Of a stretch of 64,000 nucleotides of DNA, positions 25,659 through 35,270 are shown one piece after another. The position numbers and the translations under genes were made by a program. The notes below the pieces were generated by a model. It saw nothing but the letters and a program-made list of their open reading frames with translations, was not told the DNA's origin and searched no databases. This DNA comes from Arcanobacterium phocae (GTDB taxonomy: Bacteria; Actinomycetota; Actinomycetes; Actinomycetales; Actinomycetaceae), in assembly GCF_900105865.1 (NCBI RefSeq), contig NZ_LT629804.1, forward strand, positions 1,364,001 to 1,428,000. The letters are read 5' to 3'. Positions within the stretch are counted from its first letter, which is position 1; every line of letters starts with the position of its first letter.

Positions 25659-28600
25659 ATGAAGCAAACTAAATCTCGGATGTCAAAGTCGATCGTGGCT
25701 GTTCTATCAACGGCTGTTCTCTTCTGCGCCACACTAGTTGCGATACCTGCGTATGCTGCACCAGTATCAGTTATTGTCACCGGGAATTTTTTATCTCAAA
25801 AAACAAACTGTGATAATTGGGCAAAAGAGTGTCCCGATACTGAAATGGAAAACAGTGTCGAACAACCCGAAGTCTATCAGAAGACGCTCACTGTCCCCGC
25901 AGGATCATGGGAATACAAAATCAAAGCCGATGAAAACTGGTATTCCAATGTGGGCAACAGTAATATGGCTATCTCTGTTGAAACAGATACCGAAGTCACC
26001 TTTCAGCTCGATACCCGGACCGGGCACGTTGGGTTGAAACTAGATCGCCCAGAAAAACCCTACTCATCTGACGACGATGCGCTGATTCAGACGCCTGTTC
26101 GTAACGGAACAGGTGAAAACTTCTATTTCGTGCTTACTGATCGTTTTAATAACGGAAATATCGAAAACGACAAGGCCGGCTTGGGCGATGACCGAATGAA
26201 ATCCGGCTTCGATCCAACTGATAAGGCCTTCTATCACGGCGGTGACATTGCAGGGTTACGTGCAAAACTCGATTACATTCAAGATATGGGGATGACTTCT
26301 CTGTGGTTAACTCCGTCGTTCAAAAATCAGCCAGTACAAGGTACTGGTAAAGATGCAAGCGCGGGATACCACGGCTACTGGATTACGGACTTCACCCAAA
26401 TTGATCCTCACCTTGGTACAAATGATGAGCTCAAAGCGCTTATTGATGACGCGCATGCCCGAGGTATCAAGGTGTATTTCGACATTATCGTCAACCATAC
26501 CGCTGATCTGGTCCAATTCGAGGGATTCGAAAACAATGGAAATGTTCCATACAAGTCCATCGCGCAATTCCCATATAAAGATGCTCAAGGAAATGTTTTC
26601 GATATTACTGAACATGCTGGAAAATCAACTTTCCCGCAGTTAGATGCACATACTTCCTTCCCTTACATCCCTAAACGAGTAGGAAATATCGTTCCAGACG
26701 AACTTAGTGATGTGACGCTGTACCATAATCGTGGAAACGGGACATGGGAAAGCGGTGGAGAAGACTTCACTTTTGGAGACTTCTACACGCTCGATGACCT
26801 CATGACTGAAAATCCCAAAGTCGTTACTGCGATGACGGATATATATTCAACATGGGCCAATTTTGGTGTTGATGGATTCCGTATTGATACGGCTAAGCAC
26901 GTCAATTTCCCATTCTGGAAGCAATGGACGAAGAGCATTAAAGACAATGCTACGAACGAGAAATTCTTCATGTTCGGCGAAGTCTATAACTTTGACGCGC
27001 AAGACTTAGCGCCTTACGCACGTAATACCGATATGGATGCAACCCTTGACTTTGGATGGCAAAATTCGGCATTAGACTACCTCAAAGGCGGAAGCGCACA
27101 AAGGTTAAGTGGAATATATGCGGCTGACGATCTCTACACCACACCTCATTCGGCGGCTGAAGATATGCCAACCTTCCTTGGTAATCACGATATGGGACGT
27201 ATTGGTTTCCTACTCCGAGGAAAAGATAATGTTCTACAGCGCGAAATTCTTGGCCATGAGCTTATGTTCCTTACTCGTGGACAACCTGTTGTGTACTACG
27301 GAGACGAACAAGGATTTGTTGGCAGTGGGGCAGATAAAGATGCCCGTCAATCGTTATTTGCTACGAAAGTGACGGAATACCAGAATCAACAACTTGTTGA
27401 TGGAACAATGCTCGGGCAGGGCGATCACTATAATCAATCAGCTCCGGTGTACACAAAAATCAAAAATGTTGCCAAGCTTCGCAAAGACTATCCTGCATTA
27501 AATGGTGGTGCGCAAGTGGAGCTGTACGCAGATCAAGGTCCGGGCATATATGCATTTGCTCGGGTAGATCGCACCGAGAAAATTGAGCATATAGTTGCGG
27601 TAAATAACACCAACGAAAACAAGACGGCTTCTTTCCCAACACTGACTAGCAACGCTCACTACGAAGCTCTTTATGGGACGCAAACCCCGGTGGATTCTTC
27701 CGATAAAGTTGAAATCACGGTTCCCGCCTTTGGCGCAGTTGTTTATCGCGCCAATAAAACAATCGATGGCGTCGATAATTCTGATATGACTCTGACACCA
27801 GAAAAACTGCAATCAGTGCAGGCAAAACCTCGCGCACTGGATGGACAGCCAACAGTGACATCTGCACTAGCTGAAGTTAAAGCAAATGTGGCTGCTCACC
27901 GTTGGACGGAAACTTCTTTCGCATGGCGTGTGATTGGTGAAGACCAATGGCATAATTTGGGAGTCGCAACGGGTGATAAACCACGTGTCTTCCATGATGT
28001 TGATGGTATCAAGCCAGGTACCCTCGTCGAATATCGCGCGGTGAGCGTTGATGCGACTGGAGAAAAAGTAGCTACTAGTTCGTATGCTTCTGTCAATTTA
28101 GATCAGAGTGAGATCGGGGCAGTAGAAGACAACCCGCTTGCTAACCGGGTCTTTATCCCAGGAACTCACAATGTCGCAATGGGTTGTTCTGGTATCTGGA
28201 AGCAGGACTGCCCACAAGCCGAACTCAAGCTTGACCCAGCATCAGGCTGGTACACGGCATCATACAATTTACCTGCGGGTGAATATGACTATAAAGTCTC
28301 GTTAAATGGTAAATGGGACGAATCGTATGGAGAAAAGGGCGGTGTACGCGGTGTTTCCTCAGTAGAAGGCGGACAAAACTCTCATTATAGTCTTGGCTCT
28401 GATCAAAAGGTGACGTTCTTCTACAACCCAGATACACACGAGTTCTATAACACCGCCCAGCGTTCTAGCTGGACATTGCCCGGTTCGTTTAACAAAGCAT
28501 TAGGATGTACCGGTGGTGTTAACGGCGGCGACTGGGATCCGGCCTGTCTCGTCACTTTGATGGCAGATCCGGAAAATGACGGTGTTTTCATCTATGAAAC

Positions 28601-31600
28601 ACTCGCCATACCGGCAGGTGACTATGAGGTTAAAGCAGTTGAAAACTTCAACTGGAATAATACCAATATTGGATGCCCTGGACATCAGAACGATAACTGT
28701 CCGTTCACTGCGCAAGAAAACAAAATGACTCGTTTTACGTTGGATACGAAGAATAAGACGCTGACTATCTCTGCGGTGGATCCAACGAAATATATCGAGT
28801 ACCAAACCCACTGGTTAAGCCCCGACACTTTTGCCTGGCCAACCCAACTCGGCAATGACGGTACCTGGGAGTTGTACTGGGCATCTAACGGCGGCATCAA
28901 GTTCGATGATGGTATATCCGGTTTTGAAGGGCATGTTGCTCTTACTAAAGACACGCGTGGTTTGTCCACAGAGCTGAAGAAGATGGATCCGCAGCTTCGC
29001 GATTACACTGCGTTGCATCCGGAGAAACCCATCGAGAATATCGAAAAAGTGTTAACTGGTCAGCTCGTAGTTGTTTACAAGAATCCTCGCGGGGTTCCGC
29101 TTTACGCCGGTGGCGTCCAAATACCGCGAGTTCTGGATGCACTTTATGCTGACAGTGCAGCCAAACGCTCGCAAGGAGTTTCTTTTGACGACGGCGTTCC
29201 GTCGCTCGCCCTTTGGGCGCCAACTGCGAAGACAGTAAAGTTACGGCTCTTTGACGAACCAGGGAAGAACGGCGTCGTCGAAGATAAGTTCACCGAACAC
29301 ACGATGACTCGTCAGGATGACGGAACGTGGACTATCACAGGCAAAGCTGAGTGGAAGAACCGTCCTTATCAGTATGACGTCGAAGTCTATGTTCCCGAAA
29401 TCGCGACTGTATCAAGTCAGCCCGATCAAAAGGCCAAGGCAGAAACAATTCAGCACAACATCGTCACCGATCCTAACTCAGTGGCCTTAGCTGTCAACTC
29501 TACCCACTCGGTGATCGCTGATTTAACGGACAAGGCATTTGTACCCGAGGGCTGGCCAGGTCAGGCACCAAAGCTCGATAATTTTGCTCAGCATGCGATT
29601 TATGAATTAAATGTTCGAGATTTTTCGATTGCTGATCAGACCGTTCCTGCAGAAAAGCGCGGAACTTATGCTGCATTCGCTGAACAAAATTCAGATGGAA
29701 TGAAACACCTCAAACAGCTTTCTGCAGCTGGCATGAACACGATCCATCTGTTGCCAACTAATGACATTGGTTCTATTCCAGAGTTGCGCGCTGATCAAAA
29801 AGTGCCTTCTGTGCCGGAAACGGGAGCAGACCATGCCGAACAGCAAGCAGCCGTGATGAAGGTTGCCGAAGAAGATGGCTTCAACTGGGGCTATGACCCG
29901 TATCATTACGCAGCACCTGAAGGATCATATGCCACGGCAGAAAATCAATACGGTGGCAAACGGACCATGGAGTACCGGCAGATGGTAGCCGGGCTACACC
30001 AAGCTGGCTATCAAGTAATCCTGGATCAGGTATACAACCACACGTATTCATCGGCACAGTACGATAAATCGACGTTTGATCGCGTCGTTCCAGGCTATTA
30101 CTACCGTTTAGATATGAAGGGGACGACGCTGAATACGCCGTGTTGTTCCGAGGTCGCTACCGAACACAAGATGGCCGAAGACCATATGATTGACTCGATT
30201 GTTACCTGGGCGAAAGCCTATAAGGTTGACGGTTTCCGCTTCGATCTGATGGGTTTCCATTCTCGCGACACTATGGAAAAGGTTCGCAGTGCTTTGGACG
30301 AACTCACTGTTGAAAAGGACGGCATCGACGGCAAGAAGATGTACCTGTATGGTGAGGGCTGGAACTTTGGTTCGGTTGCCAATGATGCTCGCTTCAAGCA
30401 GGCCCGCCAGGGCAATCTCGATGGCACAGGAATCGGGTCATTTAATGATCGGTTGCGTGATGGCGTCCACGGCCATGGTGATAACAAGTTCGAACAAGGC
30501 TTCGGAAATGGATTAGCAACTGCGCCGAACTCGCATAGTACTGGTGATCAAGCTGCCTACGACAAACTCAAGCAAAAGACGGATCTGATCCGGCTTGGTT
30601 TGGCAGGTAACTTGCGAGACTATGAGTTCTACACGTCCGATGGAAAGTGGACGCGTGGCGACCATATCGATTACGCTGGACAGCCGGCAGGTTTTGCGTC
30701 TGAACCGTATGAATCTGTGAACTATGTCGATGCGCACGATAATGAGACGTTGTATGACTTAAACGTCTTTGGCCTTCCACAAGATACCTCGATGTCAGAT
30801 CGAGTACGGATGAATACACTGTCATTGGCGACGGTGGCTTTGGGCCAGTCGCCAATGTTCTGGCACGGCGGAACTGACATTTTGCGCTCTAAATCGTTGG
30901 ATCGTAATTCCTATAATTCTGGTGACTACTTCAACCAGATTGATTGGAGTTTGCAGACCAACAACTTTGGTATCGGATTGCCGCCAGAACGCGACAATAA
31001 AACACAGTGGGACAATATGGCACCATTGCTTCGGAAAACATCGCTGAAACCTGACAAAGCGGCAATGCAATCAGCGAGTGTACAAGCACAAGAACTGCTG
31101 AAGCTACGCTCCTCATCGCCATTGTTTACGTTGGGATCTGCTGATTTAATCAAAGAACGCGTGACATTCCCGGATGCTGGATCTTGGGCTGAACCGGGGA
31201 TGATTATGATGCGAATTAGTGATCCACTGCCAGCAAAAGAACCTGCTCCTATTACAGCAATACGGCATCTAGTTCGGGCTGCAGGAGTAGTAAATATCCC
31301 ATCTGCTATAGATATTGATCCAGAAATTTCAGATGTCCTCGTGGTCTTCAATGCCACACCAGAAACAAAGGAAAAGTTAATCAATGAATTGAAAGGAATC
31401 GATTATCAGCTCTCGGATGTGCAAGCTAATGGCGCTGATGATGTTGTTAAAGCAACGACCTGGAATAAGACCGAAGGTAAAATCTCGATTCCTGCCCGCT
31501 CGGTTGTTGTATTAGTGGATAAGCAAGAAAAGATCGCTGACACAGTTGCACCAATTGTTAGCGTCGATCCGGTCAATGTCAGTTTGAATGTTGGTGCAGC

Positions 31601-32405
31601 TGCTCCGTCACTTTTGGACGGTATTTCTGCCACTGACGACGTTGATGGCGTTCTTGACCCAAGCGTTATCGTGACGAAGGTGGAGAAGGTTGATAACGAC
31701 GTCGTCACACTGGTTGACAAGATATCTACGGACACTCCAGCCAAATACAAAGTAACATACACGGTCCGTGATCAAGCGGGGAACGAATCACAACCAGTAA
31801 CTCGTACCTATACAGTTGTCAGCCAATTACAGACAGAAGATACCGAATCTCCGGTTCTTAGTGTGCAGCCAGCTGACGTGAATCTGACCGTAGGGGATGC
31901 GCTTCCCTCCAAGGAACAGTTACTAGACGGAGTTAGTGCAACCGATAACATTGACGACGATCTAACGATCGATGCGCAGTTGCAAGCCGGTGCCACAACG
32001 GATAAACCCGGTAAGTTTACTGTGACCTACACCGTGACTGATAAGGCCGGCAATACCGTAACTGCGCAGCGTGTTTACCACGTTGTGGATCATGCGGTGG
32101 ATCCCGAGCCGCAGCCAGATCCGCAACCCGATCCGCAACCCGAGCCGCAGCCAGATCCGCAACCCGATCCGCAACCCGAGCCGCAGCCGGATCCGCAGCC
32201 GCAGCCAGATCCGCAGCCCGATGCGCAACCAGGAGACCAAACTGACAACCAACCGCAGCTTCAGCCATCAGATCCAATAGTTATGCAGCATCAAGCAAGC
32301 GAACTATCACGGACTGGTGTTCAAGCTATCTGGCTAGGTCTTGTAGCTCTAGCACTACTTGGTGTGGGTATGCCAATGGCGTGGAACCGTCGAAACCGAG
32401 CCTAA
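25659..32405 (+). CDS. Cell-wall-anchored bifunctional amylopullulanase (two GH13 modules)
   Basis: Secreted glycogen/starch-degrading enzyme of 2248 residues. Signal peptide about 1-33 (AYAAP cleavage region). An X25-like starch-binding domain (about 34-130) precedes GH13 module 1, an alpha-amylase with Asp410 (GFRID), Glu441 (GEVY) and Asp511 (GNHD). Two further X25-like domains lie at about 831-930 and 938-1035. A CBM48-like domain at about 1174 leads to GH13 module 2, pullulanase type, with Asp1529 (GFRFD), Glu1566 (GEGWNFG) and Asp1694 (DAHDNE). Two HYR/Ig-like repeats start near 1961 and 2061, then a Pro-Glu-Asp-Gln wall-spanning repeat (2148-2198), LSRTG (2216-2220), a membrane helix and a basic tail. 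The layout matches bifidobacterial amylopullulanases. AAGGAG precedes ATG; the gene is monocistronic. Confidence 0.93.
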   Translation: MKQTKSRMSKSIVAVLSTAVLFCATLVAIPAYAAPVSVIVTGNFLSQKTNCDNWAKECPDTEMENSVEQPEVYQKTLTVPAGSWEYKIKADENWYSNVGNSNMAISVETDTEVTFQLDTRTGHVGLKLDRPEKPYSSDDDALIQTPVRNGTGENFYFVLTDRFNNGNIENDKAGLGDDRMKSGFDPTDKAFYHGGDIAGLRAKLDYIQDMGMTSLWLTPSFKNQPVQGTGKDASAGYHGYWITDFTQIDPHLGTNDELKALIDDAHARGIKVYFDIIVNHTADLVQFEGFENNGNVPYKSIAQFPYKDAQGNVFDITEHAGKSTFPQLDAHTSFPYIPKRVGNIVPDELSDVTLYHNRGNGTWESGGEDFTFGDFYTLDDLMTENPKVVTAMTDIYSTWANFGVDGFRIDTAKHVNFPFWKQWTKSIKDNATNEKFFMFGEVYNFDAQDLAPYARNTDMDATLDFGWQNSALDYLKGGSAQRLSGIYAADDLYTTPHSAAEDMPTFLGNHDMGRIGFLLRGKDNVLQREILGHELMFLTRGQPVVYYGDEQGFVGSGADKDARQSLFATKVTEYQNQQLVDGTMLGQGDHYNQSAPVYTKIKNVAKLRKDYPALNGGAQVELYADQGPGIYAFARVDRTEKIEHIVAVNNTNENKTASFPTLTSNAHYEALYGTQTPVDSSDKVEITVPAFGAVVYRANKTIDGVDNSDMTLTPEKLQSVQAKPRALDGQPTVTSALAEVKANVAAHRWTETSFAWRVIGEDQWHNLGVATGDKPRVFHDVDGIKPGTLVEYRAVSVDATGEKVATSSYASVNLDQSEIGAVEDNPLANRVFIPGTHNVAMGCSGIWKQDCPQAELKLDPASGWYTASYNLPAGEYDYKVSLNGKWDESYGEKGGVRGVSSVEGGQNSHYSLGSDQKVTFFYNPDTHEFYNTAQRSSWTLPGSFNKALGCTGGVNGGDWDPACLVTLMADPENDGVFIYETLAIPAGDYEVKAVENFNWNNTNIGCPGHQNDNCPFTAQENKMTRFTLDTKNKTLTISAVDPTKYIEYQTHWLSPDTFAWPTQLGNDGTWELYWASNGGIKFDDGISGFEGHVALTKDTRGLSTELKKMDPQLRDYTALHPEKPIENIEKVLTGQLVVVYKNPRGVPLYAGGVQIPRVLDALYADSAAKRSQGVSFDDGVPSLALWAPTAKTVKLRLFDEPGKNGVVEDKFTEHTMTRQDDGTWTITGKAEWKNRPYQYDVEVYVPEIATVSSQPDQKAKAETIQHNIVTDPNSVALAVNSTHSVIADLTDKAFVPEGWPGQAPKLDNFAQHAIYELNVRDFSIADQTVPAEKRGTYAAFAEQNSDGMKHLKQLSAAGMNTIHLLPTNDIGSIPELRADQKVPSVPETGADHAEQQAAVMKVAEEDGFNWGYDPYHYAAPEGSYATAENQYGGKRTMEYRQMVAGLHQAGYQVILDQVYNHTYSSAQYDKSTFDRVVPGYYYRLDMKGTTLNTPCCSEVATEHKMAEDHMIDSIVTWAKAYKVDGFRFDLMGFHSRDTMEKVRSALDELTVEKDGIDGKKMYLYGEGWNFGSVANDARFKQARQGNLDGTGIGSFNDRLRDGVHGHGDNKFEQGFGNGLATAPNSHSTGDQAAYDKLKQKTDLIRLGLAGNLRDYEFYTSDGKWTRGDHIDYAGQPAGFASEPYESVNYVDAHDNETLYDLNVFGLPQDTSMSDRVRMNTLSLATVALGQSPMFWHGGTDILRSKSLDRNSYNSGDYFNQIDWSLQTNNFGIGLPPERDNKTQWDNMAPLLRKTSLKPDKAAMQSASVQAQELLKLRSSSPLFTLGSADLIKERVTFPDAGSWAEPGMIMMRISDPLPAKEPAPITAIRHLVRAAGVVNIPSAIDIDPEISDVLVVFNATPETKEKLINELKGIDYQLSDVQANGADDVVKATTWNKTEGKISIPARSVVVLVDKQEKIADTVAPIVSVDPVNVSLNVGAAAPSLLDGISATDDVDGVLDPSVIVTKVEKVDNDVVTLVDKISTDTPAKYKVTYTVRDQAGNESQPVTRTYTVVSQLQTEDTESPVLSVQPADVNLTVGDALPSKEQLLDGVSATDNIDDDLTIDAQLQAGATTDKPGKFTVTYTVTDKAGNTVTAQRVYHVVDHAVDPEPQPDPQPDPQPEPQPDPQPDPQPEPQPDPQPQPDPQPDAQPGDQTDNQPQLQPSDPIVMQHQASELSRTGVQAIWLGLVALALLGVGMPMAWNRRNRA
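32104..32232 (+). repeat. PEPQPDPQ-type coding repeat in the amylopullulanase
   Basis: In-frame tandem repeats of CCNGANCCGCAG-type units give a run of Pro-(Glu/Asp/Gln)-Pro-Gln. It is the usual proline-rich wall-spanning stalk before a sortase signal. The nucleotide units are near-identical, so copy number may vary among strains and assemblies. Confidence 0.9.
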
Positions 32406-32425
32406 GTAGGCGACTCATAACTCTG

Positions 32426-32477
32426 TCGAGACGGACCTAGTAAGTAGCAAATGATGTTACTGCTGGGTTCGTCTCGA
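32426..32477 (+). terminator. Terminator candidate behind the amylopullulanase
   Basis: TCGAGACGGACC (32426-32437) pairs with GGTTCGTCTCGA (32466-32477) with one G-U pair; the enclosed 28 nt can form a further AGTAA/TTACT stem. It starts 21 nt after the stop. The following T content is weak (TTAGTAATTT). Confidence 0.6.
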
Positions 32478-32519
32478 TTAGTAATTTCGGCGTCGTATAT
32501 TCACCAATGGCATGAGACA

Positions 32520-32549
32520 TTGAGAAAGCGAAAATTAATGGGCTATTGT
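32520..32549 (+). promoter_or_regulatory. Possible promoter of the 205-residue membrane protein gene
   Basis: TTGAGA (32520-32525) and TATTGT (32544-32549) are 18 nt apart, about 40 nt before the gene start. Both boxes match the sigma-70 consensus only in part. Confidence 0.3.
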
Positions 32550-32588
32550 GAAAGCAGCTAACTTGTTAATAGGTAGAAAGTTGTTCAC

Positions 32589-33206
32589 ATGGGCGCGTAT
32601 GTAATGCCAGGAATTACTATTTTATTTTTTGCTCTTATTGTTGGTGGGATCGCTTATGTTATCTCCGGGTCTCGGCATCAAGGCGCATGGGATGATGAAG
32701 CGAAAGTCACCGCTACGATGAAGAAAAATGGTTGGAAGGTTCGCCCACAAGTCGATGATGCTACTGCTTTTTTGCTTGGTTCAGATACGCCAGGGGAGAT
32801 GTGGCCAGTTGAATCGGGTGAAAACGGTGTGCAAGGCATATCTCATGGCAGTTGGAAAGCGGTAACTATCCAATCTCCTAGTGGCGATCAGCTCTATATT
32901 TCGTACGCTCTAGCTCAACGTTCTGATGGCACGGTTGCGGATTTGGCCGAAGCAATTGTTGAAAGACAGAATGGTCTTTTCGAGGTCCAGACGTCAATTG
33001 GGCGTGCGCCAGAATATCTCACTGAATCAGTACGGTCAGCGATTAACGAATGGGAATCGCCCGATAGTGTTTACTTTAACGGTGAGCACCTTGTGGCTGT
33101 TTTCCCAACGACCCACGGCCAAGCAGACATCCTCGAGCGGGTAGTGGCGTACGTGAACAAACTAGAGGCAGTGATTCAGGCACTGCCTCGGAGTGCCTGG
33201 CAGTAA
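32589..33206 (+). CDS. Membrane-anchored protein of unknown function
   Basis: I do not recognise this family. The 205-residue protein has one N-terminal membrane helix (about 8-27, ITILFFALIVGGIAYVISG) and a soluble domain of about 175 residues with mixed strands and helices (WKAVTIQSPSGDQLYISYALA; EHLVAVFPTTHGQADILERV). The lack of a cleavage site suggests an uncleaved anchor. It stands alone between two terminators, behind the amylopullulanase. ATG 32589 is used, ATG 32604 is an alternative. Confidence 0.65.
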   Translation: MGAYVMPGITILFFALIVGGIAYVISGSRHQGAWDDEAKVTATMKKNGWKVRPQVDDATAFLLGSDTPGEMWPVESGENGVQGISHGSWKAVTIQSPSGDQLYISYALAQRSDGTVADLAEAIVERQNGLFEVQTSIGRAPEYLTESVRSAINEWESPDSVYFNGEHLVAVFPTTHGQADILERVVAYVNKLEAVIQALPRSAWQ

Positions 33207-33218
33207 CCTTATTCGCAC

Positions 33219-33283
33219 AAAATCTCGCCATACAGCACGGTAACCCCATATACGAGCACACCGTTGCGTGTGGCGAGATTTTT
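33219..33283. terminator. Long bidirectional terminator
   Basis: AAAATCTCGCCA (33219-33230) pairs with TGGCGAGATTTTTT (from 33271), enclosing an internal CGGT/ACCG stem. T-runs face both directions, fitting the convergent genes at 32589-33206 and 33293-34159. Confidence 0.85.
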
Positions 33284-33292
33284 TACGTCAAT

Positions 33293-34159
33293 CTACTTTC
33301 CGGCAGTAACAAAATCGATCAGTTCTTCCATTCTGCCCAAAAGAGCTGGCTCGAGATCCGTGTAGGTGTTCACCGAATCAAGGATACGCTTCCAGCCTAG
33401 TCCGATGTCTTCCGCGGTATCATGGGCCCACCCCAGCCTGGCAAGCGTTCCGATTTTAATGTCTTCACCACGCGGAACAACTGGCCACGCTTTTATCCCA
33501 ATAGCGCGAGGTTTTACTGCTTGCCATACATCAACATATGGATGTCCCAAAACGAGAACGCCAGGTTTACGCATTGCAGCTTCGGCAATCCGCGATTCTT
33601 TTGATCCAGGAACAAGGTGGTCGAGAAGTACGCCGGCACGGATCTCATCCGACGGATTAAAAACATTGAGTACATCAAGCAAGTGATCGGCTCCAAAAAG
33701 TTCTTCAATCATGATGCCTTCGTAAGCCAAGTCTTCACCCCAGATTTTTGATACCAGCTCAGCATCATGTTTGCCTTCAACCCAGATACGCGAAGGCCGA
33801 GCAACTCGAGCTTTATGAGCCACATGTAAGGAGCCCGAAGCAGTTAGTGTCTTTCCGGCAACTGTACGCACATCGTCGGCGCGTCCGGCAACGAGCTTGG
33901 CTACAGGAGGTTTCAGGTCAACGGCTACGCCTTCAAACCAAAAGCCCTTTCCTAATTCAAACGAACGGCGATTTCCTCGGCGATCTTCTAGCTCCATCTG
34001 CCATTGACCGGTAATTTTCCCAACCCGGACGACTTCACCTACGTATCCGGTGGTCACATCTTCGAGGACCATCCCGACCTCCACTGGGAGCGGCCGGGCA
34101 GCTTTGCGTGTGTGCATACCAGAAGCTAAAACATCAGAGCCATAACGATCAAAAGTCAT
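33293..34159 (-). CDS. DUF3097 family protein
   Basis: Actinobacteria-specific cytoplasmic protein of 288 residues. The N-terminus (YGSDVLASG..RKAARPLPVEVGMVLEDVTTGYVGEVVRV) and the block RPSRIWVEGKHDAELVSKIWGEDL (read in parts) are characteristic of DUF3097. The latter resembles a TOPRIM-like signature around E-G-K-H-D-A-E-L, followed by VLVLGHPYVDVWQAVKP, which hints at nuclease-like folding, but the role is unknown. Its presence supports the actinobacterial assignment. Confidence 0.85.
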   Translation of the reverse strand: MTFDRYGSDVLASGMHTRKAARPLPVEVGMVLEDVTTGYVGEVVRVGKITGQWQMELEDRRGNRRSFELGKGFWFEGVAVDLKPPVAKLVAGRADDVRTVAGKTLTASGSLHVAHKARVARPSRIWVEGKHDAELVSKIWGEDLAYEGIMIEELFGADHLLDVLNVFNPSDEIRAGVLLDHLVPGSKESRIAEAAMRKPGVLVLGHPYVDVWQAVKPRAIGIKAWPVVPRGEDIKIGTLARLGWAHDTAEDIGLGWKRILDSVNTYTDLEPALLGRMEELIDFVTAGK

Positions 34160-34225
34160 GCAAGTAGATTAAAACGTCGATAGCAAAATCAACGATCCGC
34201 CACGCCAACGAATGCAAAATGTGAA

Positions 34226-35101
34226 TCACACAAGATCTTTAGGCTGACTATAAGGAGTTATCTGCGAATCCACGAAGCGTTTTATCAGTGTCTGAATTTC
34301 TGGCCAGATATGTGACTCGGGCGCAGACAGAGTAGCGTGCACGGTTCCTGGATAAAAGTGGAGTTCGGCTTCCGTACCAACATCTACGAGTCCAGTGGCG
34401 AGCGCAATTCCTTCGTCGCGGAGCGGATCAACTGGGTTCACGACGACGACGGTCGGCGGATATGGAGCCGAGGGCTTAGGAAAAGGTAAAGCTGCGACGC
34501 CATCGCCCACGGTAGCAGCCCACGCATGGGTCGCTGCTCGTCGGGTCCAAAATGGGCCGTGTTCATGAGTGATGAATGATTCGTAAGACATTGATGGGTC
34601 AATGCACGGTTCAAACAGAATAACTCCAGCTACTAGTGAGCGAAGTGTACAACCAACGGCATATGCGAGCCCGCCACCAGCAGAATCTCCATGAACAAAA
34701 ATTGGCGCATCATATTTCTTGATAGCCCATTGCGTCACAGCTATGCAGTCATCCCAAGCTGCTGGCAGCGGATATTCAGGTGCAAGTCGGTATTCGGGAG
34801 CAATGACGATAGCTTGCAAGAGCTCACAGAGCTGAGCATTTTTCGTGTCGTCCTGTTGTGCTTTTCCAGCAACATAGCCACCGCCATGGATACTTACCAT
34901 AACAAGTCGAGGTGGCGTATTTGCGGGCAAAGAGCGTGGTGTAAATATGCGAACTTCCACTCCGTTTGCGTTGGCAACTGTTGGTGGGGGCGTCACCGTC
35001 GGTAACGGTCGCGCCGACCGCAATGTCGGAAGATCCCAAGTCGTTTGTTCCGGTAAATAATCCAAGTGGGACAGTACATCGTGGCGAATGAAAAAATGCA
35101 T
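34226..35101 (-). CDS. Alpha/beta hydrolase, HSL-type esterase
   Basis: Predicted carboxylesterase of 291 residues from the hormone-sensitive lipase (bacterial family IV) group. The oxyanion-hole motif HGGGY, nucleophile motif GDSAGG, an acidic residue in NPVDPLRDEG and a histidine in PGTVHA are all present in the right order. No signal peptide is seen, so it acts in the cytoplasm. ATG 35101 gives the first family-like residues; the ribosome site is poor (AGGAG is 30 nt off), so a leaderless or other start is possible. Divergent from hrcA. Confidence 0.82.
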   Translation of the reverse strand: MHFFIRHDVLSHLDYLPEQTTWDLPTLRSARPLPTVTPPPTVANANGVEVRIFTPRSLPANTPPRLVMVSIHGGGYVAGKAQQDDTKNAQLCELLQAIVIAPEYRLAPEYPLPAAWDDCIAVTQWAIKKYDAPIFVHGDSAGGGLAYAVGCTLRSLVAGVILFEPCIDPSMSYESFITHEHGPFWTRRAATHAWAATVGDGVAALPFPKPSAPYPPTVVVVNPVDPLRDEGIALATGLVDVGTEAELHFYPGTVHATLSAPESHIWPEIQTLIKRFVDSQITPYSQPKDLV

Positions 35102-35196
35102 ATGTTGATGGTAGCACCGCTGAAACGTTCTCCTATCGTGAAATCGGCGACCCGCCACGCCTATCGTTGTGAAAGTGCACCACAAGCCACGTAGAA

Positions 35197-35223
35197 TTAG
35201 CACTCGGAATAGATGAGTGCAAA
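35197..35223 (+). promoter_or_regulatory. CIRCE operator of the hrcA operon
   Basis: TTAGCACTC, 9 nt, then GAGTGCAAA, 48 bp before the hrcA start. This is the HrcA-binding CIRCE element with one mismatch in the right arm (consensus GAGTGCTAA). It implies heat-inducible, autorepressed transcription of hrcA-dnaJ and possibly of the genes behind them. Confidence 0.92.
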
Positions 35224-35270
35224 AGCTCGTTCACTGTTCACCGGTACAGGAAAATATGAGGAGGTGGCAT

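Noticed and set aside
32104..32232. Short repeats that could suggest a CRISPR array
   Set aside because: The units are contiguous, without spacers, and in frame with the amylopullulanase stalk.
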